Positions 26,757 through 34,726 of a stretch of DNA of 64,000 bases are shown piece by piece. The position numbers and the translations under genes were made by a program. The stretch comes from Bradyrhizobium sp. AZCC 2176 (GTDB lineage: Bacteria; Pseudomonadota; Alphaproteobacteria; Rhizobiales; Xanthobacteraceae), in NCBI RefSeq assembly GCF_036924645.1, contig NZ_JAZHRX010000001.1, positions 682,001 through 746,000 of the forward strand, read 5' to 3'. A model generated the notes under the pieces. That model was given only the letters and a program-made list of their open reading frames with translations. It ran no database searches and was not told where the DNA came from. Each line of letters opens with the position of its first letter. Position 1 is the stretch's first letter.

Positions 26757-27392
26757 ATGGTGAGCTACGCGGTCAAAGAAATATTCCTGACCTTGCAGGG
26801 CGAAGGCGCGCATGCCGGCCGCGCAGCGGTGTTTTGCCGTTTTTCCGGCTGCAACCTCTGGAGCGGCCGCGAGCAGGACCGCGCCACCGCCACCTGCAAG
26901 TTCTGCGATACCGACTTTGTCGGCACCGACGGCACGCTGGGCGGCCGCTACGCCACGGCGGACGAACTCGCCGACGTCATTGCCGGGCAATGGACCGGCG
27001 AGAATATCAACCGCTATGTGGTCCTGACCGGCGGCGAGCCCCTGCTGCAGGTCGATACCCCCTTCATCGATGCGCTGCATGCGCGCGGCTTCGCCATCGG
27101 CATCGAAACCAACGGAACGATCGAACCGCCCGGCGGGATGGACTGGGTCTGCGTCAGCCCGAAAGCCGGCGCCGGGCTTGTGGTGCGCCGCGGCCACGAA
27201 TTGAAGCTGGTCTATCCGCAGGCCGGAGCGGCGCCGGAAGATTTTGCGGGACTCGATTTCGAACGTTTTTCGCTGCAGCCGATGGACGGACCCGACGTGA
27301 TCGAAAACACCGCGCGCACGGTCGACTACTGTCTGCGCCATCCGCAATGGCGGCTCAGCCTGCAGACACACAAGACACTTGGCATCAGATAA
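26757..27392 (+). CDS. queE: 7-carboxy-7-deazaguanine synthase QueE
   Basis: A 211-residue radical SAM enzyme that rearranges 6-carboxytetrahydropterin to 7-carboxy-7-deazaguanine in queuosine and preQ0 synthesis. The [4Fe-4S] cysteines have the unusual C-x14-C-x2-C spacing (CNLWSGREQDRATATCKFC, residues about 32-50) of the QueE group instead of CxxxCxxC. VVLTGGEPLLQ and IGIETNGT are the SAM-contacting strands. AAGGAGAG precedes the ATG. QueD, the preceding pathway step, is encoded 31 bases downstream. QueC is not in this window. Confidence 0.95.
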   Translation: MVSYAVKEIFLTLQGEGAHAGRAAVFCRFSGCNLWSGREQDRATATCKFCDTDFVGTDGTLGGRYATADELADVIAGQWTGENINRYVVLTGGEPLLQVDTPFIDALHARGFAIGIETNGTIEPPGGMDWVCVSPKAGAGLVVRRGHELKLVYPQAGAAPEDFAGLDFERFSLQPMDGPDVIENTARTVDYCLRHPQWRLSLQTHKTLGIR

Positions 27393-27423
27393 CTTGGCAT
27401 CAGATAGGAACCAGATTTTCAAG

Positions 27424-27789
27424 ATGTGGGAATTGACCAAATCATTTCGCTTCGAAGCCGCGCATTCGCTGAAGGGAACGACCTTCGGCGCGGCCAGCGA
27501 GGAAATTCACGGCCACTCGTTTCGCGCCGAGGTGAGCGTGCGCGGCACGCCCGATCCGGAAACCGGCATGGTGCTCGATCTCGGCCTGCTCGAACGCAGC
27601 ATGGAGGAAGTCCGCAAGACCCTCGACCACAAGTTCCTGAACAAGGTCGAGGCGCTGGGAACGCCGACACTGGAAAATATTTCGCGCTATATCTTCGAGC
27701 GCGTCCAGCACGCCGGCAAGATCACCCGCGTCAGCGTTCATCGCGACAGCTGCAACGAGAGCTGCACCTATTTCGGGCCGCAGGGCTAG
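27424..27789 (+). CDS. queD: QueD-like 6-carboxytetrahydropterin synthase
   Basis: A 121-residue member of the PTPS/QueD family, which makes 6-carboxytetrahydropterin from dihydroneopterin triphosphate. Zinc ligands are H14 (FEAAHSL) and H29 and H31 (EEIHGHSF). The catalytic cysteine of E. coli QueD lies four residues before the first His of HGH; here that residue is Ser25, and no nearby cysteine replaces it. VLDLGLLERSM, LDHKFLN, PTLENISRYIFERV and the C-terminal SCNESCTYFG are otherwise typical. Coupling to queE supports the QueD role despite the altered residue. Confidence 0.88.
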   Translation: MWELTKSFRFEAAHSLKGTTFGAASEEIHGHSFRAEVSVRGTPDPETGMVLDLGLLERSMEEVRKTLDHKFLNKVEALGTPTLENISRYIFERVQHAGKITRVSVHRDSCNESCTYFGPQG

Positions 27790-27810
27790 GACAACGTCAG
27801 GAAATTCCGC

Positions 27811-28698
27811 ATGGACATGTCGGTCATCGAGGATCGCAAGACACGGGCGCGGCGCTGGTTCGAAGCGTTGCGCAACGACATCTGCGCGGCCTTCGAACGG
27901 CTGGAAGACGATGCGCCCGCCTCGCTTTATCCCGGCGACGCGGGACGCTTCGTGCGCACGCCCTGGGACCGCACCGACCACACCGGCAAGCCCGGCGGCG
28001 GCGGCGTGATGTCGATCATGCGCGGACGGCTGTTCGAGAAGGTCGGCGTGCACTGTTCGACTGTGCACGGCGAGTTCGCGCCGGAATTCCGCGCGCAGAT
28101 TCCGGGCGCGGCCGACGATCCGAGGTTCTGGGCGTCGGGCATTTCGCTGATCGCGCACATGCACAACCCGCATGTACCGACGGTGCACATGAACACCCGT
28201 TTCGTCGTGACCACCAAGGCGTGGTTCGGCGGCGGGGCTGACTTGACGCCGGTACTCGACCGCCGACGCACCCAGGAAGACCCGGACACGATAGCCTTCC
28301 ATCAGGCTATGAAGGAAGCCTGCGGGCGATCGAACGGCGTCGCCGACTACGACAAATACAAGAAGTGGTGCGACGAATATTTCTACCTGCCGCATCGCAA
28401 GGAAGCGCGCGGCATCGGCGGCATATTCTACGACTGGCACGATTCCGGCGACTGGGAGGCCGACCTCGTCTTCACGCAGGATGTCGGCCGCGCCTTCCTG
28501 AAAATCTATCCCGAACTCGTCCGGCGCAATTTCGCCCTGCCGTGGAACGCCGCCGAGCGCGAGGAGCAGTTGATCCGGCGCGGACGCTATGTCGAGTTCA
28601 ACCTGCTCTACGACCGCGGCACGATCTTCGGGCTGAAAACCGGCGGCAATGTGGATTCCATTCTCTCGTCGATGCCGCCGGAGGTAAAGTGGCCATGA
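27811..28698 (+). CDS. hemF: Oxygen-dependent coproporphyrinogen III oxidase
   Basis: A 295-residue haem synthesis enzyme that decarboxylates coproporphyrinogen III to protoporphyrinogen IX with O2. Family signatures are [26 protein letters not shown] in pattern (residues about 60-90), [28 protein letters not shown], and the C-terminal [33 protein letters not shown]. Length is normal. It is 21 bases after queD and is probably the last gene of the trmL-queE-queD-hemF unit. Its products feed the cytochromes encoded divergently at fbcFH. Confidence 0.97.
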   Translation: MDMSVIEDRKTRARRWFEALRNDICAAFERLEDDAPASLYPGDAGRFVRTPWDRTDHTGKPGGGGVMSIMRGRLFEKVGVHCSTVHGEFAPEFRAQIPGAADDPRFWASGISLIAHMHNPHVPTVHMNTRFVVTTKAWFGGGADLTPVLDRRRTQEDPDTIAFHQAMKEACGRSNGVADYDKYKKWCDEYFYLPHRKEARGIGGIFYDWHDSGDWEADLVFTQDVGRAFLKIYPELVRRNFALPWNAAEREEQLIRRGRYVEFNLLYDRGTIFGLKTGGNVDSILSSMPPEVKWP

Positions 28699-28767
28699 TC
28701 GCATGATCAGCTTGTCATGACCGATCGCTAGAATGCGATTCGTGTCATGCATTCCAAGGAGCAGATC

Positions 28768-29016
28768 ATGGATTTGAAACCAGGTGATGTCGTCATTCTG
28801 AAGTCCGGCGGCCATCCGCTCAGCGTAGCGGAAGTCAGCGACGGCAATGTTGCGTGCGTGTGGATGGGCAATGAAGGCGATCTCTTTCGCGAGACGCTGC
28901 CGTTAGCCGTCCTTGAACTCGCCGAAACCGATACGTCGGATGACGAAGAGGAAGATGAGGAAGACGAAGAAGACGATGAAGAGGAAGAGGACGAGCACGC
29001 CAGCAAAGTCGCTTAA
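28768..29016 (+). CDS. DUF2158 (YodC-like) protein with acidic tail
   Basis: An 82-residue protein. The first 45 residues (LKPGDVVILKSGGHPLSVAEVSDGNVACVWMG) form the small beta domain of DUF2158/YodC. The C-terminus is a run of about 30 residues that is almost all Asp and Glu (SDDEEEDEEDEEDDEEEEDE), which is unusual for the family. Start 28768 has AAGGAG six bases upstream. The function is unknown; such tails can mimic nucleic acid or bind basic proteins. The 69 bases before it contain no strong terminator for hemF. Confidence 0.82.
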   Translation: MDLKPGDVVILKSGGHPLSVAEVSDGNVACVWMGNEGDLFRETLPLAVLELAETDTSDDEEEDEEDEEDDEEEEDEHASKVA

Positions 29017-29160
29017 GCGAATCTTCGGCGTCGCCCGGCATCCACAGCCCGGCGACGTCGTTTCCCGGAATTGGACCCCGTGCAGGGGATCTGATATTCG
29101 CGGCAAATCGGCCGCGATGGTTCGCGGTCGACAGCGCTGAAGCGAAATGGCCGTGAAACA

Positions 29161-29889
29161 ATGACCCACCTGCCCCGCGCCATGCTGATCGACATGGACG
29201 ACACCATCCTGTCGGCCTATGGCCGCCCCGAGATCGCCTGGCACAATGTCGCGGCGGAATTCGCCGCCGAGTTCGGGCCGTTGACCTCGCAGCAGGTTGC
29301 CGCCGCAGTTCTGGATTCCGCCCGCAAATTCTGGGCTGTTGCCGGGGCCGAATGGCGGTTGAAGCTGAATGAGGCGCGGCGCATCACCGTCAGCAACGGA
29401 TTTGCCGCCCTTGCCGCCGGCGGCCACGCACTGCCGGAAGAGCTGGCGATACGGCTTGCCGACCGCTTCACCGCCTACCGCGAAGAGGAAATGTTTGTCT
29501 TCCCCGGCGCGCATGACGCTATCGACGAACTGAAGGTGCGCGGCGTCAAGCTGGCGCTGGTGACCAACGGCGCCGCCGGGGCCCAGCGCGCCAAGGTCGA
29601 ACGCTTTGCGCTGTCGCACCGCTTCGATCACATCCAGATCGAGGGCGAGCATGGTTTCGGCAAGCCGGACGAGCGCGCCTATCTGCACGCCATGCAGACG
29701 CTCGGCGTCACTGCATCCGAGACCTGGATGATCGGCGACAATCTGGAATGGGAAGTCGTGGCGCCGCAGCGGCTTGGCATCTACGCCATCTGGATCGACG
29801 TGCATGGCGACGGCCTGCCGGCGGATTCCACCGTGAAGCCCGATCGCATCATCCGCTCGCTGACGGAACTGCTGCCCCGCGAGCGCTGA
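29161..29889 (+). CDS. HAD-superfamily hydrolase
   Basis: A 242-residue phosphatase-like protein. Motif I is LIDMDDTIL (residues 9-17) with the nucleophile and acid Asp pair, motif II LALVTNGA near 140, motif III Lys in HGFGKPDERAY, and motif IV MIGDNLEWEVVAPQRLG near 197. The helical cap lies between motifs I and II, as in YjjG/phosphoglycolate-type members. It probably dephosphorylates a small metabolite, unidentified. The 144 bases upstream show no separate gene. It converges with the TauE-like gene, seven bases away. Confidence 0.9.
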   Translation: MTHLPRAMLIDMDDTILSAYGRPEIAWHNVAAEFAAEFGPLTSQQVAAAVLDSARKFWAVAGAEWRLKLNEARRITVSNGFAALAAGGHALPEELAIRLADRFTAYREEEMFVFPGAHDAIDELKVRGVKLALVTNGAAGAQRAKVERFALSHRFDHIQIEGEHGFGKPDERAYLHAMQTLGVTASETWMIGDNLEWEVVAPQRLGIYAIWIDVHGDGLPADSTVKPDRIIRSLTELLPRER

Positions 29890-29895
29890 CAGAGA

Positions 29896-30657
29896 TCAGT
29901 GCCGCAGCGCCGCTGTGATCATGACGACGCCACCGACCATCACGGCGGCGTCGAGGATCGCGGTGTGGAAATGCACCGGCATGCGCTCGACGAAAGCCTT
30001 GGCGAGGAATGCGCCGGGAATCGCAATGGCGCCGATCAGCAGCGCAAAGGCCAGCACCTGCGCGGTGACGACGCCGGCCAGACCGAACACCGAAATCTTG
30101 ATAAGGCTGGTCACGACCGAGATCACGGCGTCGGTGGCGATCACCGCCGCGCCTTCGAGGCCCGAGGCCATCAGCAGCGACAGCAGAATCACGCCGGAGC
30201 CTGATGTGCCGCCGACCACCACGCCATAGCCCACCGCGCTCACACCAAGGCCTGTGTTGCCAATCCTGATGTCGCGCCGCTTGGCCAACCGGCGCAGCGG
30301 CACGCTCAGGATCAGCATGCTGCCGATCACCAACGCCGCGCCGGCACTGGTGAGCCGCGTATAGCCATAGGCGCCGAGCGCCGTTGTCAGCGCGGCGGCC
30401 CCGATCACGATCAGGGCGCGGCGCCGGTCGGCGTAACGGAAATAGGCCGCGAAGCGGCTGATATTGGTGATGATCGCCGATATCGCGATGATCGGTACCA
30501 CGGGTTCGGCGCCGATCAGCGGCACCAGCACCAGCGGCATCAGCGCGCCGGTGCCGTAGCCGGCAAGACCGCCGATGATGGACGCAAACAGCGCGACGCC
30601 TCCAACCACCACGAGCTGGCTTGCGGAAATGTCGGCGAAGCCAGCCAGAATATTCAC
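29896..30657 (-). CDS. TauE/SafE-type membrane transporter
   Basis: A 253-residue inner-membrane protein with seven or eight hydrophobic helices. The duplicated family pattern is visible as GGLAGYGTGALMPLVLVPLIG near residue 28 and GGTSGSGVILLSLLMASGLEGAAVIATDAV near 148. The family exports or takes up sulfite, sulfonates or related anions. Its GTG start overlaps the stop of the CCA-adding enzyme gene by four bases, so translation is probably coupled. No sulfur genes are adjacent and the substrate is unknown. Confidence 0.88.
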   Translation of the reverse strand: MNILAGFADISASQLVVVGGVALFASIIGGLAGYGTGALMPLVLVPLIGAEPVVPIIAISAIITNISRFAAYFRYADRRRALIVIGAAALTTALGAYGYTRLTSAGAALVIGSMLILSVPLRRLAKRRDIRIGNTGLGVSAVGYGVVVGGTSGSGVILLSLLMASGLEGAAVIATDAVISVVTSLIKISVFGLAGVVTAQVLAFALLIGAIAIPGAFLAKAFVERMPVHFHTAILDAAVMVGGVVMITAALRH

Positions 30658-31913
30658 AGCCGGTGATCGCGGGTGAAACGGGCGGCGGCCTGGTCGGCGA
30701 TCGCCGCAAGCGCAGATGCATCCAGCGGAAAATCCGCGGCCAACCAGGCGTCTTCCGCAAGCGTCAGCACGTGACCGAGCGCGGGTCCTTCAGCAATGCC
30801 GCGAGAGATGAAATCGGCCGCCCTCAGCGGAAATTTCGGCGGGCTCCAGCGCTGCGGCAAGGTTGCGAGCTCGAGCCAGCGCGCGGCGCCATTGCGGATG
30901 CCGCCTGCGCGCGCCCATGCCAGCATCAGCCGGTTGCGGTAGGGATCCTCGCCGAGGCGATAGAGAAGCTGTCGCGCTCGCGCCTCATCCTTGCTGGCGA
31001 ACCGCCACCAGCGATGGCCCATCGAGTCCAGCGCCTTGGCTTCTGCGTTGGAAAGCCGAAGCCGCGCCGAGATGCGCCTGGCGTCCTCGGTGACGGCAAC
31101 CGTGAGCGCGGCGAGCCGGCGCACGGCGTTCGGCGGCAGCTCCAGCGCGCGTTCGGCCGCGATCATCGCGGCGAGCGTCCCGGTGTAGGTAACGCCGCCG
31201 AATATCGGCAGCAGCAGGCCGGCATCCGCCATCGCCTGCACCGCGACCGTGGCGCCTTCCGCGATCAACAGCTTCAACATCTCCATGCGCACGCGTTCGG
31301 CGGAAAGGTTCGAAAGTCCCGCGCGCCCGTCGATACAGGCGAGATATCCGGCACGGTCCGGCTCGCCCGCCCCGTAGGCGGCGTGCATGCGGAAGAAGCG
31401 CAGGATGCGCAGATAGTCCTCGGCGATGCGCAGGCTGGCATCGCCGATGAAGCGCACGCGTTTGGCTTCGATATCGGCAAGCCCTCCGACATGGTCATGC
31501 ACGACGCCGTCGGCATCGACGGAAAGCCCGTTGATGGTGAAGTCGCGCCGTTCCGCATCGCGGATCCAGTCGCGCCCGAACACAACCTTGGCCTTGCGGC
31601 CAAAGGTTTCGGTATCCTCGCGCAAGGTCGTGACTTCGAATGGATGCGATTCGATGACCAGCGTGACGGTGCCGTGGTCGATGCCGGTCGGCACGCATTT
31701 GATACCGGCCGCCTTGGCGCGGCGGACCACCTCTTCGGGCAGCGCCGTGGTCGCGATGTCGATATCGCCCAAGGGAATTTTCAGAAGCGCGTTGCGCACG
31801 GCGCCGCCGATCACGCGGGCTTCCTCGCCATCGCCATTGAGCAACGCGAGCACGCGCGCCGCCGGACCGGATCTGAGCCAGGGCGCATCCGACAGCACGC
31901 GTGCCTCGCTCAT
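30654..31913 (-). CDS. CCA tRNA nucleotidyltransferase / poly(A) polymerase family
   Basis: A 419-residue class II nucleotidyltransferase that adds or repairs the 3' CCA of tRNAs. The head domain has ARVIGGAVRNALLKIPLGDIDIATTALPEEV (GG and DxD catalytic residues), RKAKVVFGRDWIRDAERRDFTINGLSVDADG, and the RNA-binding RFIGDASLRIAEDYLRILRFFRMHA. The C-terminal part is helical. It is the fourth gene in a run in which each start overlaps the previous stop by four bases. CCA-adding and poly(A)-polymerase activities are hard to tell apart by sequence; the position in tRNA metabolism is well supported. Confidence 0.94.
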   Translation of the reverse strand: MSEARVLSDAPWLRSGPAARVLALLNGDGEEARVIGGAVRNALLKIPLGDIDIATTALPEEVVRRAKAAGIKCVPTGIDHGTVTLVIESHPFEVTTLREDTETFGRKAKVVFGRDWIRDAERRDFTINGLSVDADGVVHDHVGGLADIEAKRVRFIGDASLRIAEDYLRILRFFRMHAAYGAGEPDRAGYLACIDGRAGLSNLSAERVRMEMLKLLIAEGATVAVQAMADAGLLLPIFGGVTYTGTLAAMIAAERALELPPNAVRRLAALTVAVTEDARRISARLRLSNAEAKALDSMGHRWWRFASKDEARARQLLYRLGEDPYRNRLMLAWARAGGIRNGAARWLELATLPQRWSPPKFPLRAADFISRGIAEGPALGHVLTLAEDAWLAADFPLDASALAAIADQAAARFTRDHRL

Positions 31914-32173
31914 TTTTCGACTCCGGGAACCAGCTTGCCGTCTTCCAAATGCGCGGGAATGTAGGTCGAATTCGGCGGCGCGCCGGAGAACTGCGCGAGC
32001 AGGACGAAGCTGATCACGACCAGCAGCAGCGATCCCAGCAGCAGTTTGGCGACAAGATGCGCCGGCCAGGAGGAGGACGCCAGCACGCCGGAACGGGTGG
32101 CGATCAGAAACAGCGCATAGACCGCGAACGGGATCAGGAAAATTCCGATTTCGGTCAGAACCGGACGGATCAT
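31910..32173 (-). CDS. DUF6111 small membrane protein
   Basis: An 87-residue protein with two hydrophobic helices (about residues 8-26 and 40-62) and a hydrophilic tail GAPPNSTYIPAHLEDGKLVPGVEK. I recognise it as DUF6111, a family that travels with this Nudix/CCA-adding operon in Rhizobiales. It overlaps its neighbours by four bases at both ends. The function is unknown. Confidence 0.82.
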   Translation of the reverse strand: MIRPVLTEIGIFLIPFAVYALFLIATRSGVLASSSWPAHLVAKLLLGSLLLVVISFVLLAQFSGAPPNSTYIPAHLEDGKLVPGVEK

Positions 32174-32844
32174 GCGAGATAAATCCGCTCATACAGCACG
32201 CGCAGAATTCCTGCGGTCGCGCCCCAGATGTAACGCTCCGCGAACGGCATGGCGTAATAGGAGCGCTCCATGCCGCGGAATTCCTTGGAATGGATCTGGT
32301 GGTTCTCGGGATTCATCAGGAACGCCAGCGGCACCTCGAAGGCGTCAACCACCTCGCCTTCGTTGATCGTCAGCTTGAAGCCGGGCTTCACGCGCGCCAC
32401 CGTCGGCAGGATACGAAACCCGAACGCGGTTCCGTAAAGATCGAGATAGCCGATCGGCTCGATGAAGTCGCGCTCGAGACCGACTTCCTCCTCCGCCTCG
32501 CGCAACGCGGCGTCGCACGGGGAAGCATCGGTGGCGTCGATCTTGCCGCCGGGAAAGGAAATCTGGCCGGCGTGGCTGGACAGATGCGGCGAACGCTGGG
32601 TCAGCAGCACGGTCGGCTCGCGGTGATCGACCACCGGGATCAGCACCGCCGCCGGGCGCACCGGCTGCTCGCGCGCCACGATCTCGAGCATGCGGTCGTT
32701 GCCCGCGTCACCGGTTTTCGGAATGATATCGGGATCGACCAGGCCGGCAGGCACGTCGAAATTCAGCCTGGCCCGGCTCCGCATGAAAAACTCCGCCGAG
32801 CTGATCGGAGCCGCTTCCATCTTTTTCAGTATCGGCTCGTTCAA
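32170..32844 (-). CDS. CoA pyrophosphatase-like Nudix hydrolase
   Basis: A 224-residue Nudix enzyme. The Nudix box is GGKIDATDASPCDAALREAEEEVGL (near residues 98-122), and just before it comes LTQRSPHLSSHAGQISFPGG, which carries the UPF0035-type sequence of the YeaB/NudL group that cleaves coenzyme A or its derivatives. The C-terminal AFRGMERSYYAMPF-like segment is also family typical. It is coupled by four-base overlaps to DUF1285 upstream and DUF6111 downstream. Confidence 0.92.
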   Translation of the reverse strand: MNEPILKKMEAAPISSAEFFMRSRARLNFDVPAGLVDPDIIPKTGDAGNDRMLEIVAREQPVRPAAVLIPVVDHREPTVLLTQRSPHLSSHAGQISFPGGKIDATDASPCDAALREAEEEVGLERDFIEPIGYLDLYGTAFGFRILPTVARVKPGFKLTINEGEVVDAFEVPLAFLMNPENHQIHSKEFRGMERSYYAMPFAERYIWGATAGILRVLYERIYLA

Positions 32845-33464
32845 ACCGCGTCCCTCACCTGCTTCGCGTCCGCCATCGTAAAAAACTCGCCGCCGGACTC
32901 GATGCCGAACATCGGCTGACCATCGACCACCCGCTCTTCCCCCATGTCAACCAGATCGTAATAGAGCGCGCGCGTCACTTTCGCCCACAGATCGGAGCGG
33001 ACGTGCAAATAGGGCGTCAGCCCGCCGTCGCCGGCCATCTCGAATCGCAGGCGATGGGCGGAATCGCATGGCACCCAGTCGTCGACGTTGGTGCGAAAGC
33101 GCAGCAGCCGGCCGCGGTCGCCGGCCTCGTTTTGCATCTCCACTTGCATCTCCACCGCCATGAACGGCGCATCGTCCACGCGGATGCCGACCTTCTCGAC
33201 CGGGGTCACGAGAAAGTGCTTGCCGTCCTCGCGCTTGAGAATAGTCGAAAACAGCCGCACCAGCGCCGGCCGCCCGATCGGCGTACCCATGTAGAACCAC
33301 GTACCATCGCCGGCGATTCGCATGTCGAGATCGCCGCAGAACGGCGGATTCCACAGGTGGACCGGAGGCAGTCCCTTCGCGGCGGAGGGAGCGTTGGCGG
33401 CTTCCCTCGCAGCGATAGTTAGTCCTTCGAGGCCCTGAGTGCCGGTTTGCCCTTGCTTCGCCAT
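32841..33464 (-). CDS. DUF1285 domain protein
   Basis: A 207-residue cytosolic protein of the DUF1285 family. Typical segments are PVHLWNPPFCGDLDMRIAGDGTWFYMGTPIGRPALVRLFSTILKREDG and HFLVTPVEKVGIRVDDAPFMAVEM. The start is uncertain: ATG 33464 lies nearest the domain, while ATGs at 33491 and 33509 would add 9 or 15 residues. It heads the operon DUF1285-Nudix-DUF6111-CCA-TauE. Its role is unknown; the conserved company hints at RNA or nucleotide metabolism, but this is only context. Confidence 0.85.
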   Translation of the reverse strand: MAKQGQTGTQGLEGLTIAAREAANAPSAAKGLPPVHLWNPPFCGDLDMRIAGDGTWFYMGTPIGRPALVRLFSTILKREDGKHFLVTPVEKVGIRVDDAPFMAVEMQVEMQNEAGDRGRLLRFRTNVDDWVPCDSAHRLRFEMAGDGGLTPYLHVRSDLWAKVTRALYYDLVDMGEERVVDGQPMFGIESGGEFFTMADAKQVRDAV

Positions 33465-33506
33465 TGTTTGCCCTGAGTCTCGGCGTCTCATCTGGCACGA
33501 TTGGTG

Positions 33507-33526
33507 CACATATACCGAGATATGTG
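33507..33526. promoter_or_regulatory. Inverted repeat CACATAT-N6-ATATGTG
   Basis: Seven-base perfect arms separated by six bases, in the 260-base spacer between the divergent DUF1285 operon and the moxR operon. It lies 43 bases before the chosen DUF1285 start. Spacing suits a dimeric regulator, but no known motif is recognised. Confidence 0.45.
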
Positions 33527-33724
33527 TTCCCGACGATTTGCGTCCGTACTATTGCGGATCAAGTCGCCACATCGTGATGCCGTTCATACCCCGAAATACC
33601 GATAAGGTGGGGATAGTTTAATTCAACGAATACATGGCCTTTGCACAAGTTTAGCATGAGGTTCGTGGCATGACGACGCAACCAGCGGTGTCATCAAGCC
33701 GTTAGACGGTTGAAGGAGAAAGTC

Positions 33725-34726
33725 ATGGCGGGTGCAGACGGTGTCGAGAAACTCGAGGACGCGGTCGTTCGGTCGGCGGAGCAGGTCGCCGGCCAGATTC
33801 GCGCCGCAAAGGAAGCGATCTCCACCGTCATCTTCGGCCAGGACCGGGTGATCGAAAACACCTTGGTGACCATCCTGTCCGGCGGCCACGCGCTGTTGAT
33901 CGGGGTTCCCGGCCTCGCCAAGACCAAGCTGGTGGAAACGCTCGGCGTCACGCTCGGGCTTGACGCCAAGCGCATCCAATTCACGCCGGACCTGATGCCG
34001 TCGGATATTCTGGGCGCCGAGGTGCTGGACGAGAGCAATACCGGCAAGCGGTCGTTCCGCTTCATCTCCGGACCGGTGTTCGCGCAGCTCCTGATGGCCG
34101 ACGAAATCAACCGCGCCAGCCCGCGTACGCAATCGGCGCTGCTGCAAGCCATGCAGGAACAGCACATCACCGTTGCAGGCGCGCGACATGACCTCCCGAA
34201 ACCGTTCCACGTGCTTGCCACGCAAAACCCGCTGGAGCAGGAAGGCACCTACCCGCTGCCCGAAGCGCAGCTCGACCGCTTCCTGATGGAGATCGACGTC
34301 GATTATCCCGATCGCGACGCCGAACGCCGCATCCTGTTCGAAACAACCGGCGCGGAAGAAACGCTCGCCAAGGCCTCGATGGATGCGGAAATCCTGATCA
34401 CGGCGCAGCGGCTGGTGCGGCGCCTGCCGGTCGGCGACAGCGTCGTCGAGGCGATCCTGTCGCTGGTGCGCGCGGCGCGTCCGAGTTCCGAAGACGGCGG
34501 CGACAAGCTGATCGCCTGGGGGCCGGGCCCGCGCGCCAGCCAGTCGCTGATGCTGGCGGTCCGCGCCCGCGCGTTGCTCGACGGCCGCCTCGCGCCCTCG
34601 ATCGACGACGTGCTGGATCTCGCTGAGCCCATTCTCAAGCACCGCATGGCGCTGACTTTCTCGGCGCGCGCGGAAGGCCGCACCATTCCCGACGTAATCA
34701 GACAACTGAAGACGCGGATCGGTTGA
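33725..34726 (+). CDS. MoxR-family AAA+ ATPase
   Basis: A 333-residue AAA+ ATPase. The Walker A is GVPGLAKTKLVETLG near residue 60, the Walker B region LMADEINRASPRTQSALLQAMQEQ near 125, the sensor ATQNPLEQEGTYPLPEAQLDRF near 165, and a helical lid follows. ATG 33725 has AAGGAG at ideal distance. MoxR proteins act as chaperones that activate partner complexes containing VWA or DUF58 domains. The next gene, DUF58, starts on the stop codon (TGATG), so the two are translationally coupled. Confidence 0.95.
   Translation: MAGADGVEKLEDAVVRSAEQVAGQIRAAKEAISTVIFGQDRVIENTLVTILSGGHALLIGVPGLAKTKLVETLGVTLGLDAKRIQFTPDLMPSDILGAEVLDESNTGKRSFRFISGPVFAQLLMADEINRASPRTQSALLQAMQEQHITVAGARHDLPKPFHVLATQNPLEQEGTYPLPEAQLDRFLMEIDVDYPDRDAERRILFETTGAEETLAKASMDAEILITAQRLVRRLPVGDSVVEAILSLVRAARPSSEDGGDKLIAWGPGPRASQSLMLAVRARALLDGRLAPSIDDVLDLAEPILKHRMALTFSARAEGRTIPDVIRQLKTRIG

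Noticed and set aside
27442..28815. A 457-codon minus-strand frame over queD and hemF.
   Set aside because: It crosses two well-identified genes and their spacer and has no recognisable protein features.
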